A DNA stretch of 64,000 bases. It comes from Auriscalpium vulgare (lineage: Eukaryota > Basidiomycota > Agaricomycetes > Russulales > Auriscalpiaceae). How positions within the stretch are numbered: the first letter of the stretch is position 1; each line of letters opens with the position of its first letter. Location: assembly GCA_019915015.1 (NCBI GenBank), contig JAHBBC010000034.1, positions 304,154 to 368,153 of the forward strand, read 5' to 3'. Shown piece by piece: positions 1 through 8,208 of this stretch. The position numbers and the translations under genes were made by a program. Under the pieces are notes generated by a model. It was not told the DNA's origin. It saw only the letters and a program-made list of their open reading frames with translations, and made no database searches.

Positions 1-2
1 CG

Positions 3-1060
3 CCGCCGTGGCAGACGCCGGGCTACGCGACGGGCTACTCAGCATACCAGACCCCGCTCCCGCCAACATTTCCGCCACAGCACTTCGGCATGCCGCCTGG
101 CAGTGCGACGTGGGCACCGCCATTCCAGACGCCGCTGCAGGGCTTCGCGACGCCGGGAACGCCGTACGGGCACAATCCGTATGGTTCGCCACCTTGGGGA
201 CACCCTGGCATGGCACCGCCGCAGCAAGCCCCGGGGCGGCCGCGCCAGCCAGAGCGGCGCGCGGACCGCGTCGACAAACTGAGTCCATTTGCCGCGGGAC
301 CGCATTGTGCGTTTCCATTCCATTGCAATGCCCTTCGTGCACTGGCTGACGTGCATGCTACCTTGCAGACGGTCCTGTGCTCACGCCCATGCTCGTGAAA
401 GCGGTGCGCGTCAGCCTGCAGGTGAACCCCCTGCTCATGCCGCCGGCGGACGAGGAGCGCGCGTACCTCAAATGGAATATGCTGTTCTCGACCTCGCACT
501 GTCAGCGCTCCACCGACCCCTCGCATCGCTCCTGGAGCGTCGGCCGCGACGAGCCCGCGACGTTCCCGCGCGTGTCCACGCTCACGCTCATCTCGCGCAC
601 GCTGCCGTGGCTCATCACCGTCGCGCCGTCGAACCCCACGATTGGCGTGACGTGCGGGGACATCGTCGAGCAGCTGTCCGAGTTCATGCAGCGGCGCATG
701 CGCAAGGAGGACTACGAGGGCGCGCAGGGCGAGCGCAGGCGCCTCATCCGCACGGCCTACCACCACAACCGCTCCCGCTCGTCCGGCGTGCCCGGCGGGC
801 GCCTCGGCGACGGGCTGAAGCGTCTCGACTGGCTCGGTACGCAGACGATGTGGGGCGGGGTGCAGCGCAACGACGCCTTCGTCAGCGATCGCCATTCGGT
901 CGCGCTGCCGTGCACGCTCGAGCTCGTGTGCCTCGAGCGTCCGCTCATGTACGAGGATGAGGTGCAGGAGGAGCCCCAGAGGAGGCGGGATTCGAGCAGG
1001 CATCGCTCGCGGTCGCGGGCGGGCTCGAGGCCCTCGAGCTCGCTGGATGATTCGCCGTAG
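3..1060 (+). CDS. DUF6699-domain protein, 5'-truncated by window edge
   Basis: The reading frame is open from the first bases, so the N-terminus lies outside the window. Exon 1 (3..306) encodes a low-complexity Pro/Gly/Tyr/Gln-rich segment. A 62-nt GT-AG intron (307..368) rejoins the frame so that a conserved SPFAAGPHYGPVLTP-like motif is formed across the junction. Exon 2 (369..1060) carries the globular part with the PWLITV..P....TCGDIVEQL pattern typical of the basidiomycete DUF6699 family, then a basic, Ser/Arg-rich tail (RSRSRAGSRPSSS) before the TAG stop. The molecular function of the family is unknown; these proteins are abundant in Agaricomycetes. The splice junction is inferred, but restoration of the family motif makes it strong. 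Confidence 0.85.
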
Positions 1061-2399
1061 TCTGGCTAATGAAGCAGGGCGCTGTGTATTAGATATTTGT
1101 CGGTCTTGAAAAAGGTACGCAATAGGATTTTGTTTATTCCTTTATACCTGTATACCTCCATGTTCTTTCTCTCATGTCTCCCGTTTACTATGTTTGAATC
1201 ATCTTTGGATTATCGGATCGCCAAGGTTACCCAGGATCTCCATTTTGTACCGACTCCGTTTGTATACCACGCCATGCACGTCTGTTGTTCTTCTCATACA
1301 TACCATGTCGTCCCTGTTGTAGTTTTCGCAGAAGAACTGTAGATTTTCTCTAATTCTCTCAGGGGGGTCCCAATTTCTCTCCACACTGAGTCCACAGCCA
1401 CGACCCATGGAGTCGCAAGAGGTGGGCGGAATTACATAAGTGCAAAGCACCCCCCAATCGGTGTCCGGGGGTCTTTTTCGGCCACTTTGGCGATATCTAC
1501 ACCTTCGCGGCCCTGCTTACTTGTTTTGCACAAGAAATCGCACTCGGATACTCACTATATCATGTTAGCGGCTCCAGCAAAGCTTGCAGAGACCACTCTT
1601 GGTACTTAGACGTGTGTTGCCCACAAATAGGCGTGCCGGTGAGGAGCATGGAAGGCTTAGTCAGCGGATCGCAGCGACGCGTTCTCGTTCGTACTCGTTT
1701 CACGTTTCACTAGCACTACCGTCTCCCGTTCTTTATCCAACTTTATTCCTTCCCTGTCATTCATGCCATGCTCCAAGTTGTTCAATAACTTGCTATATGA
1801 ATCTGATTCTCGTCGCTCACTCACAATTCCGTGCCTCAACCCGTTCTTGAGGATGCCCCTTATAACGTCTGGCCCGCCGACCACGCGCCTCGACCTCTAT
1901 CTGTGAGGACGATAGCTTCTCATACTCCGGGTAAGCGTCTTTTGATGCAGCGCTTTTCTAGCATACTGACCAACAAGATTCCTTCATCCCGGAATGGCGC
2001 CCCTTAATCACCAACGATGGCAGTCTTATCAATATATATCTAGTGGTATGGCACATCTCAACGACTTTTCGACACCTACCCCTCAAAGCGAATCTTCTTC
2101 AACGTGTTATATCTCTGTTGCCACAGCGTCCTTCCGAGTCCCTCACAATCCCATCGACTATGGCCCGTCGCCACCGCATGTGATGCCGTCGGCGGGGAGT
2201 AGAGCGGGCCAGCGGCAGACCGACTATCTTCTGATACCATAAGGTAAAAGCTACGAAGACTAGAGTGTCCCGACTCGCGACTCGGAGTAGCAATGACATA
2301 GCTTGCTGCTTCATCTGGCCATCGCCGTCATGGCTGCTGACTAGTCTCCGTGGCCGACCTCACTCACAGAAGGCAGTCGTTCTGTTTGCTGACCGCTGT
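1061..2399. other. intergenic stretch, no gene recognised
   Basis: Follows the DUF6699 stop. Only short open frames under 100 codons are present and none shows a recognisable domain or plausible splice pattern. The stretch is less GC-rich than the neighbouring coding DNA, with T-rich runs near 1130-1340 and 1690-1760, as expected for untranslated or intergenic sequence. Confidence 0.6.
2223..2271. repeat. direct repeat, copy 1 (pairs with 3176..3223)
   Basis: About 48 bases beginning actatcttctgatacc recur at 3176..3223 in the same orientation with a few substitutions and small indels. The two copies bracket about 0.9 kb that contains the secreted repeat-peptide gene. The second copy lies upstream of the DOPA-dioxygenase-like gene. 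Confidence 0.7.
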
Positions 2400-2462
2400 G
2401 GTACTTTGCTCGGCGGCCGGGGCTTTAGCTGAGTAGAGCCGGCCGCTGAGCAAAGTAGTACC
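2400..2462. repeat. imperfect hairpin, about 21-bp arms
   Basis: The left arm 2400..2420 (ggtactttgctcggcggccg...) is the near-perfect reverse complement of 2439..2462, with an 18-nt loop. It lies about 100 bp upstream of the start codon of the repeat-peptide gene. It could be a regulatory hairpin, a transcription-end structure or a MITE remnant; the sequence alone does not decide. Confidence 0.6.
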
Positions 2463-2522
2463 GCGCGCTCGCCCACCTCGCGGTCGTAGCTCTAGGTGAC
2501 CGCTCTTGATTCTCGATTGGCA

Positions 2523-2528
2523 TATAAA
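2523..2528 (+). promoter_or_regulatory. candidate TATA box of the repeat-peptide gene
   Basis: TATAAA lies 36 bp upstream of the ATG at 2564, so any transcript would have a very short leader. Position and motif fit a core promoter; there is no transcription evidence. Confidence 0.45.
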
Positions 2529-2563
2529 GGTCTGTACGCACATTCTGACCTCCGACCTCCGCT

Positions 2564-2901
2564 ATGCGTCTCAACATCGCCATCGTCGCTTTTTTCACAT
2601 TGGTGCTCCAGGCTGCTCCCCTCTTCGCTGCCCCATTAACGTGTGTACCCCTCTCCCTGACGGCCCAGATGACTGACATCATGGTGTAGAGACGATGCGC
2701 TTGGTTGGCGTCGTCATGCACAGACAGTGTGAGTACATATTACCGCTCAGCCACCCAGATAACTAACATCATGGTGTAGAGATGATGCGCCTAGTTGGCG
2801 TCGTCATGCAGAGACAGTGTGAGTACATAGTACCGCTCAACCCAACGGGATGACCGACATCATGGTGTAGCGATGATGCGCCTGGTTGGCGTAAGTTGTG
2901 A
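2564..2901 (+). CDS. small secreted repeat peptide precursor (KEX2-type candidate)
   Basis: Four exons (2564..2640, 2690..2728, 2780..2818, 2871..2901) splice into a 61-residue protein. Residues 1-26 form a signal peptide ending in FAAPLT. The remainder is two full 13-residue repeats, DDALGWRRHAQTV and DDAPSWRRHAETV, and a partial third, DDAPGWRKL, followed by TGA. Each full repeat is exactly one 39-nt exon, with all introns in phase 2. The introns share nearly identical 3' halves with a CTAAC/CTGAC-type branch site, so whole exon-intron units of about 90 bp were duplicated. The dibasic RR/RK sites suggest Golgi KEX2-like cleavage into short secreted peptides, as in fungal KEX2-processed repeat proteins; this is inference. 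It is too small and too fragmented for ordinary ORF calling. A cryptic gtaagt at 2891 could instead be a donor to a further exon. Confidence 0.7.
2641..2894 (+). repeat. tandem exon-intron duplication units (about 90 bp)
   Basis: The unit is an intron ending catcatggtgtag plus a 39-nt exon starting with a gatgatgcg-like core. It recurs with offsets of 90 bp (2690 to 2780) and 91 bp (2780 to 2871). Divergence sits mainly in the 5' halves of the introns. The array builds the internal repeats of the secreted peptide. Confidence 0.85.
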
Positions 2902-3398
2902 GTCGCGCAAATTTGAGAGTTGAGAGATAAGAGTCGAAGTCGGCGAACCACGACAGCTCTTAGAGTAGCACAAGGAGAATGGGTGGGAGTAGTGTGGCAT
3001 TGTTCAAGAGATCCTCGTACATACATATCCTTTTCCCCGTGGCCAGGCGACTGAGTATACTCGACTCACATCACCATCATTGGCATTCCGCCTTCACATT
3101 CCCTGCAATAACAGGATTTTTCCTGTACAATACCTGGGAGGCTTGTAGCCACGGAGTGGCCCTATATTAAGAAAAACTATCTTCTGATACCCTAAGGTCA
3201 AGCTACGGAGACTAGGATGGCCCTACGCAATTATAAATTTATGAATACACCGTTGCCGGCCTCCGGTTGCCGGCAAGTCCCGGTGGCCTTCATCGCGCGA
3301 AACACAACGGTCATTGCATCAGCCTCACCGAATCACTCGTCGACGCCCTCACCGCAACCAACTTCATCTATCTCCCCCCTCTGCGAAAACCCAGAAAA
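2902..3398. other. intergenic, contains direct repeat copy 2 (3176..3223)
   Basis: Lies between the repeat-peptide stop and the DOPA-family start. It carries the second copy of the 48-bp direct repeat at 3176..3223. An open frame runs through 3217..3744 across introns of the next gene and is not considered a protein. Nothing else was recognised. Confidence 0.55.
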
Positions 3399-4347
3399 AT
3401 GGGCCCTCCCACAGATCTCCCCGCAGTCATCGAGTCAGAAATCAAGTGAGCATGATTGCCAACCCTCCTTTGCATGGCAAAGTGACTCTCTCCATCATAA
3501 CAGGGAGTGGCATTTCCGTGAGCCTAATTTGCGCTTTGCTAGCGTTTGTGCCGCGCTTCTGACACCTATTGATGCAGACATTTATTTCCACCAAAATAAC
3601 GCGAGCGAGCACCAGGCAGCGCTCGAGCTGCGCGACGCTGTGCTCCGTCTGCGTCGTGATGGCGCATTTGTCGCGGTGCCTCTATGGCGGGTGAACACAG
3701 GGCCCATTGGCCCGCATCCAGTCGGTGCGCGCGTTGTGCTCTAGCCTTTGAGCGCATTCCACTCACCCTGAGCGTCTGGGATAGGCTCATACGAGATTTG
3801 GTGTCCCTCGGAGTCGTTTGCTTCGCTGTTCTCGTATCTGTGCATCAATCGTGGAGAGTTGAGGTGAGTCTAAAAATATGCAGTTCCATTTTTGAAGAGG
3901 GAAAAACTCAACGTTGCGGGACAGCATCCTCGTCCACCCTCTCACTCGGGAGCAGGTGAGCTGTTAAACCTTATGTACAACGCTGATGCACCCTTACGAT
4001 CTTTCGCGACTGACAGAGAGAGTAAGTTTGTTCTCGGCATATATCGAACGCACTCTAATCATCTCTTCTCAGCGACCATGACTCCCGCAAGGCATGGATC
4101 GGCCCATCATACCCCCTCGATCTATCTGTCCTGCCCGTGAAAAGCGACGAGATCCCGTTCCAGTACCCAAGCCTTAGTGCGCTACTTTCACATATCTTCA
4201 TAGGTGTATGAGTGCTTACTCTACACAGAGCTCGGCTACTCTTCGACTGCGCCTCAGCTCTCTTTGGAGGCGCGAAGGAAGATCGGAGCCAGCATCGAAA
4301 GCATCCTGCGCAGCGAGAAGGAGGCGGCGAAGGCCCCACAGGACTGA
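3399..4347 (+). CDS. DOPA 4,5-dioxygenase family protein, with microexons
   Basis: Eight inferred exons (3399..3445, 3504..3517, 3578..3724, 3785..3863, 3898..3955, 4017..4021, 4073..4176, 4229..4347) give a continuous 190-codon frame. Family signatures appear only after splicing: EWHFHIYF at the N-terminus, PLWRVN then GPHPVGSYEIW centrally, a SILVHPLT block, and RKAWIGPSYPLDLSVLP near the C-terminus followed by KLGYS. The spaced histidines (HFHIYF, GPHPVG, VHPLT) are the presumed metal ligands of the cupin-like extradiol dioxygenase fold. Known relatives cleave the DOPA ring (betalain/muscaflavin chemistry) or have unknown substrates. Exons 2 and 6 are only 14 and 5 nt. Intron 4 would be just 34 nt, so that junction is the least certain. 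The start at 3399 is the first in-frame ATG before the conserved block. Confidence 0.75.
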
Positions 4348-4449
4348 ATTGACAAAATGAACAAATGAACACGCGGCACAAATTATGTTTAGGAGGGATA
4401 TTGTATCTGGAATCGAGATGTACAATATCTGGAATTGACATCGTGTCAA

Positions 4450-5715
4450 TCATGGCTTGGATGCAGCTGTTCTGCCCATGGGACGGCCGGTGTGATCCTC
4501 CACCTGCAATAGACCCGCAGCAACCTTCTGACGCACTTCCGTGTCCGCCGCCTTCGTGCTTCCCTCCAGATACGGTCTGACGACGCCCGACACCTCCGGG
4601 TTCAAAACGCGCACCACTCGGTGCGAAGGGCAGTCCAAGTGCCCCAGGGACCGGATGAACGTCATGTAGTCCGTGACCGTCGCGCGGTCCGGCTCTTTGA
4701 CGTGGATGCCGAGACACGGCACGAATCCTACAGTGTGCATGTCCATCCACAGGGGGAGCGCGCGGAAGTAGAGGATGAGGTGGGCCAGGTTGGGGCAGCC
4801 TCGCAGGACGTCGGCGAGGGAGGTTGAGCGGGCCACGCCGGTGACGTCCAGATGGAACGTCGTTAACAGCGGGCCTTGAATTGTGAGGAACCGCAACAAG
4901 TCATTCGGCGTGCCATGATGGTAGAGGCGATCGTAGACGAAGGCATGTCGTACGGATGGAAAGGGCTCCTCGATGTCCTTGAAAGCCGACTGGATTCCAT
5001 CGTGGATGGTCACGAAGGTCAGATGCGGCGGCCGGAACAGCTCCAGCGTAGCTCCACCGTGGTGGTGTCCGTGTAGCAGCGTGCGCAGCCGCGGCATCAA
5101 CGCCAGCATGTTGTTAAAGTCCTCCCGTGTCACGTAGTCCGTGTTGACGTGCAATCTAAGCAATGCCTGCCCACACGCCTCAGCAAGGGCTTGTAGAAAG
5201 GGCGTTTCGGGGTATTTGATGGGCTCCCTTATGTCCATGATGCGGCTGGGAAGCAACCTATATGTGCCTAGGCTTTTGCAGACGATGCCGGCCTCGGGGG
5301 CGGTGAGGATCTCGAGGTTCGGGAAGCACTGCGCAAGGGGCGTCCAGTCGTGTTTCGGCGCGCCGTCGATGTCCACGATGAGATGTCGCACATATGAACC
5401 TAGCAACAAACCCGATCTGCGCAACACGGGCTCGAGATTCTGGGCGTCGACGTCGCGGCGGATGTGGACGCATCGATAGAGGAAAGGAAGGGCGGTCGGA
5501 TGCCATGTCTTGCAGACGAGCGCGAGGGAGAGTCGTTTGCGGAGAGATCGTCGGAGCTCCGTACGCGAGAAGGGTGCGAATGGGGTGGAGGTGGTGGGCG
5601 TGGTGAAGGGGTCCGCGACGTCGACGTCCATGAGGCCAGGGACGAATGCAGCATGCTCGAATATTTCGCCCCAGATCTCTGGCGGCAGACGTAGGGAAGG
5701 ACAAGGGCCTGCCAT
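4450..5715 (-). CDS. F-box-like protein 1
   Basis: Single-exon gene of 421 residues. Residues about 9-75 read as an F-box-like motif (LPPEIWGEIFEHA, then LALVCKTWHPTALPFLYRCVHI), typical of Agaricomycete F-box proteins that recruit substrates to SCF ubiquitin ligases. The rest consists of irregular leucine-rich segments (FPNLEILTA, LLRLHVNT, MPRLRTLL, CPNLAHLILYF) expected to form a substrate-binding solenoid. A paralogue lies at 21486..22715. The first ~145 codons of the two genes are almost identical at the DNA level, whereas the remainder is strongly diverged. The ATG at 5715 directly precedes the F-box, as in the family. The substrate is unknown. Confidence 0.85.
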   Translation of the reverse strand: MAGPCPSLRLPPEIWGEIFEHAAFVPGLMDVDVADPFTTPTTSTPFAPFSRTELRRSLRKRLSLALVCKTWHPTALPFLYRCVHIRRDVDAQNLEPVLRRSGLLLGSYVRHLIVDIDGAPKHDWTPLAQCFPNLEILTAPEAGIVCKSLGTYRLLPSRIMDIREPIKYPETPFLQALAEACGQALLRLHVNTDYVTREDFNNMLALMPRLRTLLHGHHHGGATLELFRPPHLTFVTIHDGIQSAFKDIEEPFPSVRHAFVYDRLYHHGTPNDLLRFLTIQGPLLTTFHLDVTGVARSTSLADVLRGCPNLAHLILYFRALPLWMDMHTVGFVPCLGIHVKEPDRATVTDYMTFIRSLGHLDCPSHRVVRVLNPEVSGVVRPYLEGSTKAADTEVRQKVAAGLLQVEDHTGRPMGRTAASKP

Positions 5716-6167
5716 CGGTACTATCTATGCGTGAAGCAGGACAATAAGCCAGCGCGAGTGGAACAACTCACCGTGAGGCAGTTTGGGTCCGACTTCGTAG
5801 CGACAGCCTGGTTGTGATGCGCAAGCGTTGCCGGGCTATGCGGTCAATGATGAGTTCGTCCGACTCATCTTTAACCAAACCACCCAGAGCAATGCCACTT
5901 ACTTGCACTCTGTGGGGGACTGCGCTCACGGTGGTGAATTTGGAAGGTCAGGACGTGCGTGCAACGGCCGGCACGACCTGCCGGTTGTGGCACCGGCGCC
6001 GAGCACAAGCTGCATAGACATCTTTAGTACAAGTGATAGCTAAAGAACCCATGCGAACACACGGGCTCAACATTCATTCAATAGAGGCCCTATCCGTAGC
6101 ACATTGATGTACACATTGAAGTTATACCTTCTTCATCTACTGCTACAGGCAATGGTCCACCCAACTA
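5716..6167. other. intergenic, upstream of F-box 1
   Basis: Separates the start of the minus-strand F-box gene from the 3' end of the minus-strand reductase gene. No conserved frame was found. It presumably holds the F-box promoter and the reductase terminator. Confidence 0.5.
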
Positions 6168-7549
6168 CTACTGCGAGTACCCACGCGCCTTGAAATCGGC
6201 GACCGAGTCCACAACCATCTGCTCGAATGGTACGTGCGTAAGGCCGAGGAGCCGCGCCTCCCTCGACGTGTCATAGAGTAGTGTGTAGGGGAACGTCTTG
6301 CCCGCGCCCGGACTGCCCTTAGGTATGGTTTTGAATGGCGCAGGCGAGATCGAGTTGACCACATCAAGGACGTCCTGCCATATGAAAGTGCCTAGAGCGC
6401 CGACTACTTGATCAGTCACTCCTCAATGCAGAGCTCAGTAGCAGGACACGCACCGGTCGACGTGATGATGCGCCTGCCACCTGCTTCAGCCTTCTGCGCA
6501 GCAGCAACGTGGGCGGCTGCTACGGTGCGCACGTCGACCCAGTTGCCCTCCTGCTCCAGGTCAGCTTTCGTAGCTTTCTTCCCAGAGATCGTATCCAGGA
6601 TCTCAGATTGCGAGGTATTCAGCTGGTCGAGGCTGCTCAGCTCGTGGATGGGGGGCTATCATGACCAGATCAGTCTCGTAAGACGCAGCAACAGGAAAAA
6701 GTGCGTACGCCGAAAATCCACGGCGGGTTGATGGTGACAATGTCAAACGAAATTTGACCCTTGTTCTGGTCGATAAATGCCCAAGCGGCTGGAGGTCAGA
6801 AAAGCATGAGTTTTACTTGAAACTGTGCCGAAGCGCGCCCGTGCATACCTTTCTCGGCCAGCGTCTTTGAAGCCTGGTACTTGGTGTAATTCCCTGCGGC
6901 AGCGCCCTTCTCCCTAACTTCTCTAACAGAGTCATCGTTCCAGGCACTCTCGTCGAACACGACAGTGCCGGTATAGGGCCCGAAAACAGCGACAATGGAG
7001 GACGTGATCACAACGCGCTTCACTGATGACCTGATATGCCAGTCGTGAGCCCAAATTTGTACTCATTATCCTGCGAGGAAGCACTCACCCGTATTTCTTG
7101 ACTGACTGGAGAACCGAAGTGGTCCCACGCACCGCAGGAATGCTAAGTTCTAATCGGTGTTGTCTGTCAGTACGTGCAGCGTGTAAGCTCAGACGCATAG
7201 ACACACCATCCGGATCATTGGCAGCAAAGTGGAAAGGCGACGCGGTGTGCTCCACGAGTTCAACGCCTCGGACGGCCTCGTCGAAGGCACCATCCTGATA
7301 GACTTATAAGCATGCGAATCAATGATCCGGACTGGCCCTGCCCACCTTGGTGATATCCTCGACGATGGCGAGCTCTAGTTTGTCGCCATAGTCGGCGAAT
7401 ATCTTCTTCAAATGCGCGCCCTTGCTTTCCGAGCGCACCGCGCCGCGCACAGAGTAACCTGCCTCAAGGAGGCGGCGCACAACCCAAACGGCGAGGTAGC
7501 CGTTTGCGCCTGTGACGAGGGCCTTGGCAGGTGCGGAGACGGGAGACAT
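6168..7549 (-). CDS. NAD(P)-dependent DFR/ketoreductase-like reductase
   Basis: Seven exons are inferred, running from the ATG at 7549 (exon 1 7346..7549, exon 2 7207..7294) to the stop at 6168. The N-terminus shows the extended-SDR Rossmann motif KALVTGANGYLA followed by VVRRLLEAGYSVRGAVR. A central exon has VKRVVITSSIVAVFG and then the catalytic YQASK (YxxxK) in NYTKYQASKTLAEKAAW. Downstream come INPPWIFGPP and a WVDVRTVAAAHVAA segment typical of dihydroflavonol-4-reductase/methylglyoxal reductase (Gre2-like) proteins. Such enzymes reduce aldehydes or ketones with NADPH in the cytosol; the substrate cannot be assigned. All key catalytic residues are present. Exact borders of exons 3-7 were judged from GT-AG sites by eye. 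Confidence 0.85.
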
Positions 7550-7842
7550 GGGATATTGTTGTAGTGCTGGTGAGTGGAGAACGATACAGCAGCGGTGTCT
7601 CCTATGAGCAACTTCTATACCCGCTGAGTATGCATCCGCCGGAGTCAGCCGCCCCAGCCCATGTCATCCAGATCAATTGCTAATGCAGTTGTGGCTCGGG
7701 CGTATTGATTATTTCGGAGGTGCTCTGTGGATCTGTCGCTCGGAGGTATGTAGGTCGGTCGGGGGCAGTGCGACGTGTCGGAGACAGACGCCCCGCGCGC
7801 TCGATAAATCGATCAGCCGGCAACTTCCGAACGCTTTCGCGC

Positions 7843-7850
7843 ACTCGAGG
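7843..7850. repeat. 8-bp target site duplication, left
   Basis: ACTCGAGG immediately precedes the left terminal inverted repeat and is repeated exactly at 14710..14717 directly after the right one. Confidence 0.9.
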
Positions 7851-7882
7851 AGGACCCCCGTAACTCACGCCAGGGGTATGAT
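7851..7882 (+). repeat. left terminal inverted repeat (32 bp)
   Basis: Begins AGGACCCCCGTAACTCACG and ends GGGGTATGAT. It matches the reverse complement of 14678..14709 except for one C/T difference. Confidence 0.92.
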
Positions 7883-8208
7883 TTTCGCACGGTAGCTAGA
7901 CGGCGCTTTGCGCCGGAAGCTCTGAGGGGTCTGAGGTAGCTGGGGGCTAGAATTTGGGGCAAAAGTATGATCCTGATGGTGGTAGTTAGGGGCGCGGTGA
8001 ACCGATGTCTGATCACAGAGGTAGTTGGACTAAGTACTGGCGGCAGAAGATTTTGACCCCATAATTACCGGTATAATTCGTACAAGTTGAGACATTAGGT
8101 AGAAATTTACGTGGCCTGCTGCGTACGACATTCTACGACAACGCCTCGGACCGAACCTGCTTCTTCTGTGCAGCGCATCACCCTCGCAGCCATCCCGGCA
8201 TCGTGCCA

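Noticed and set aside
3217..3744. DOPA-family gene as a broken pseudogene or single-exon gene
   Set aside because: Splicing with short introns restores all family motifs and an uninterrupted 191-codon frame.
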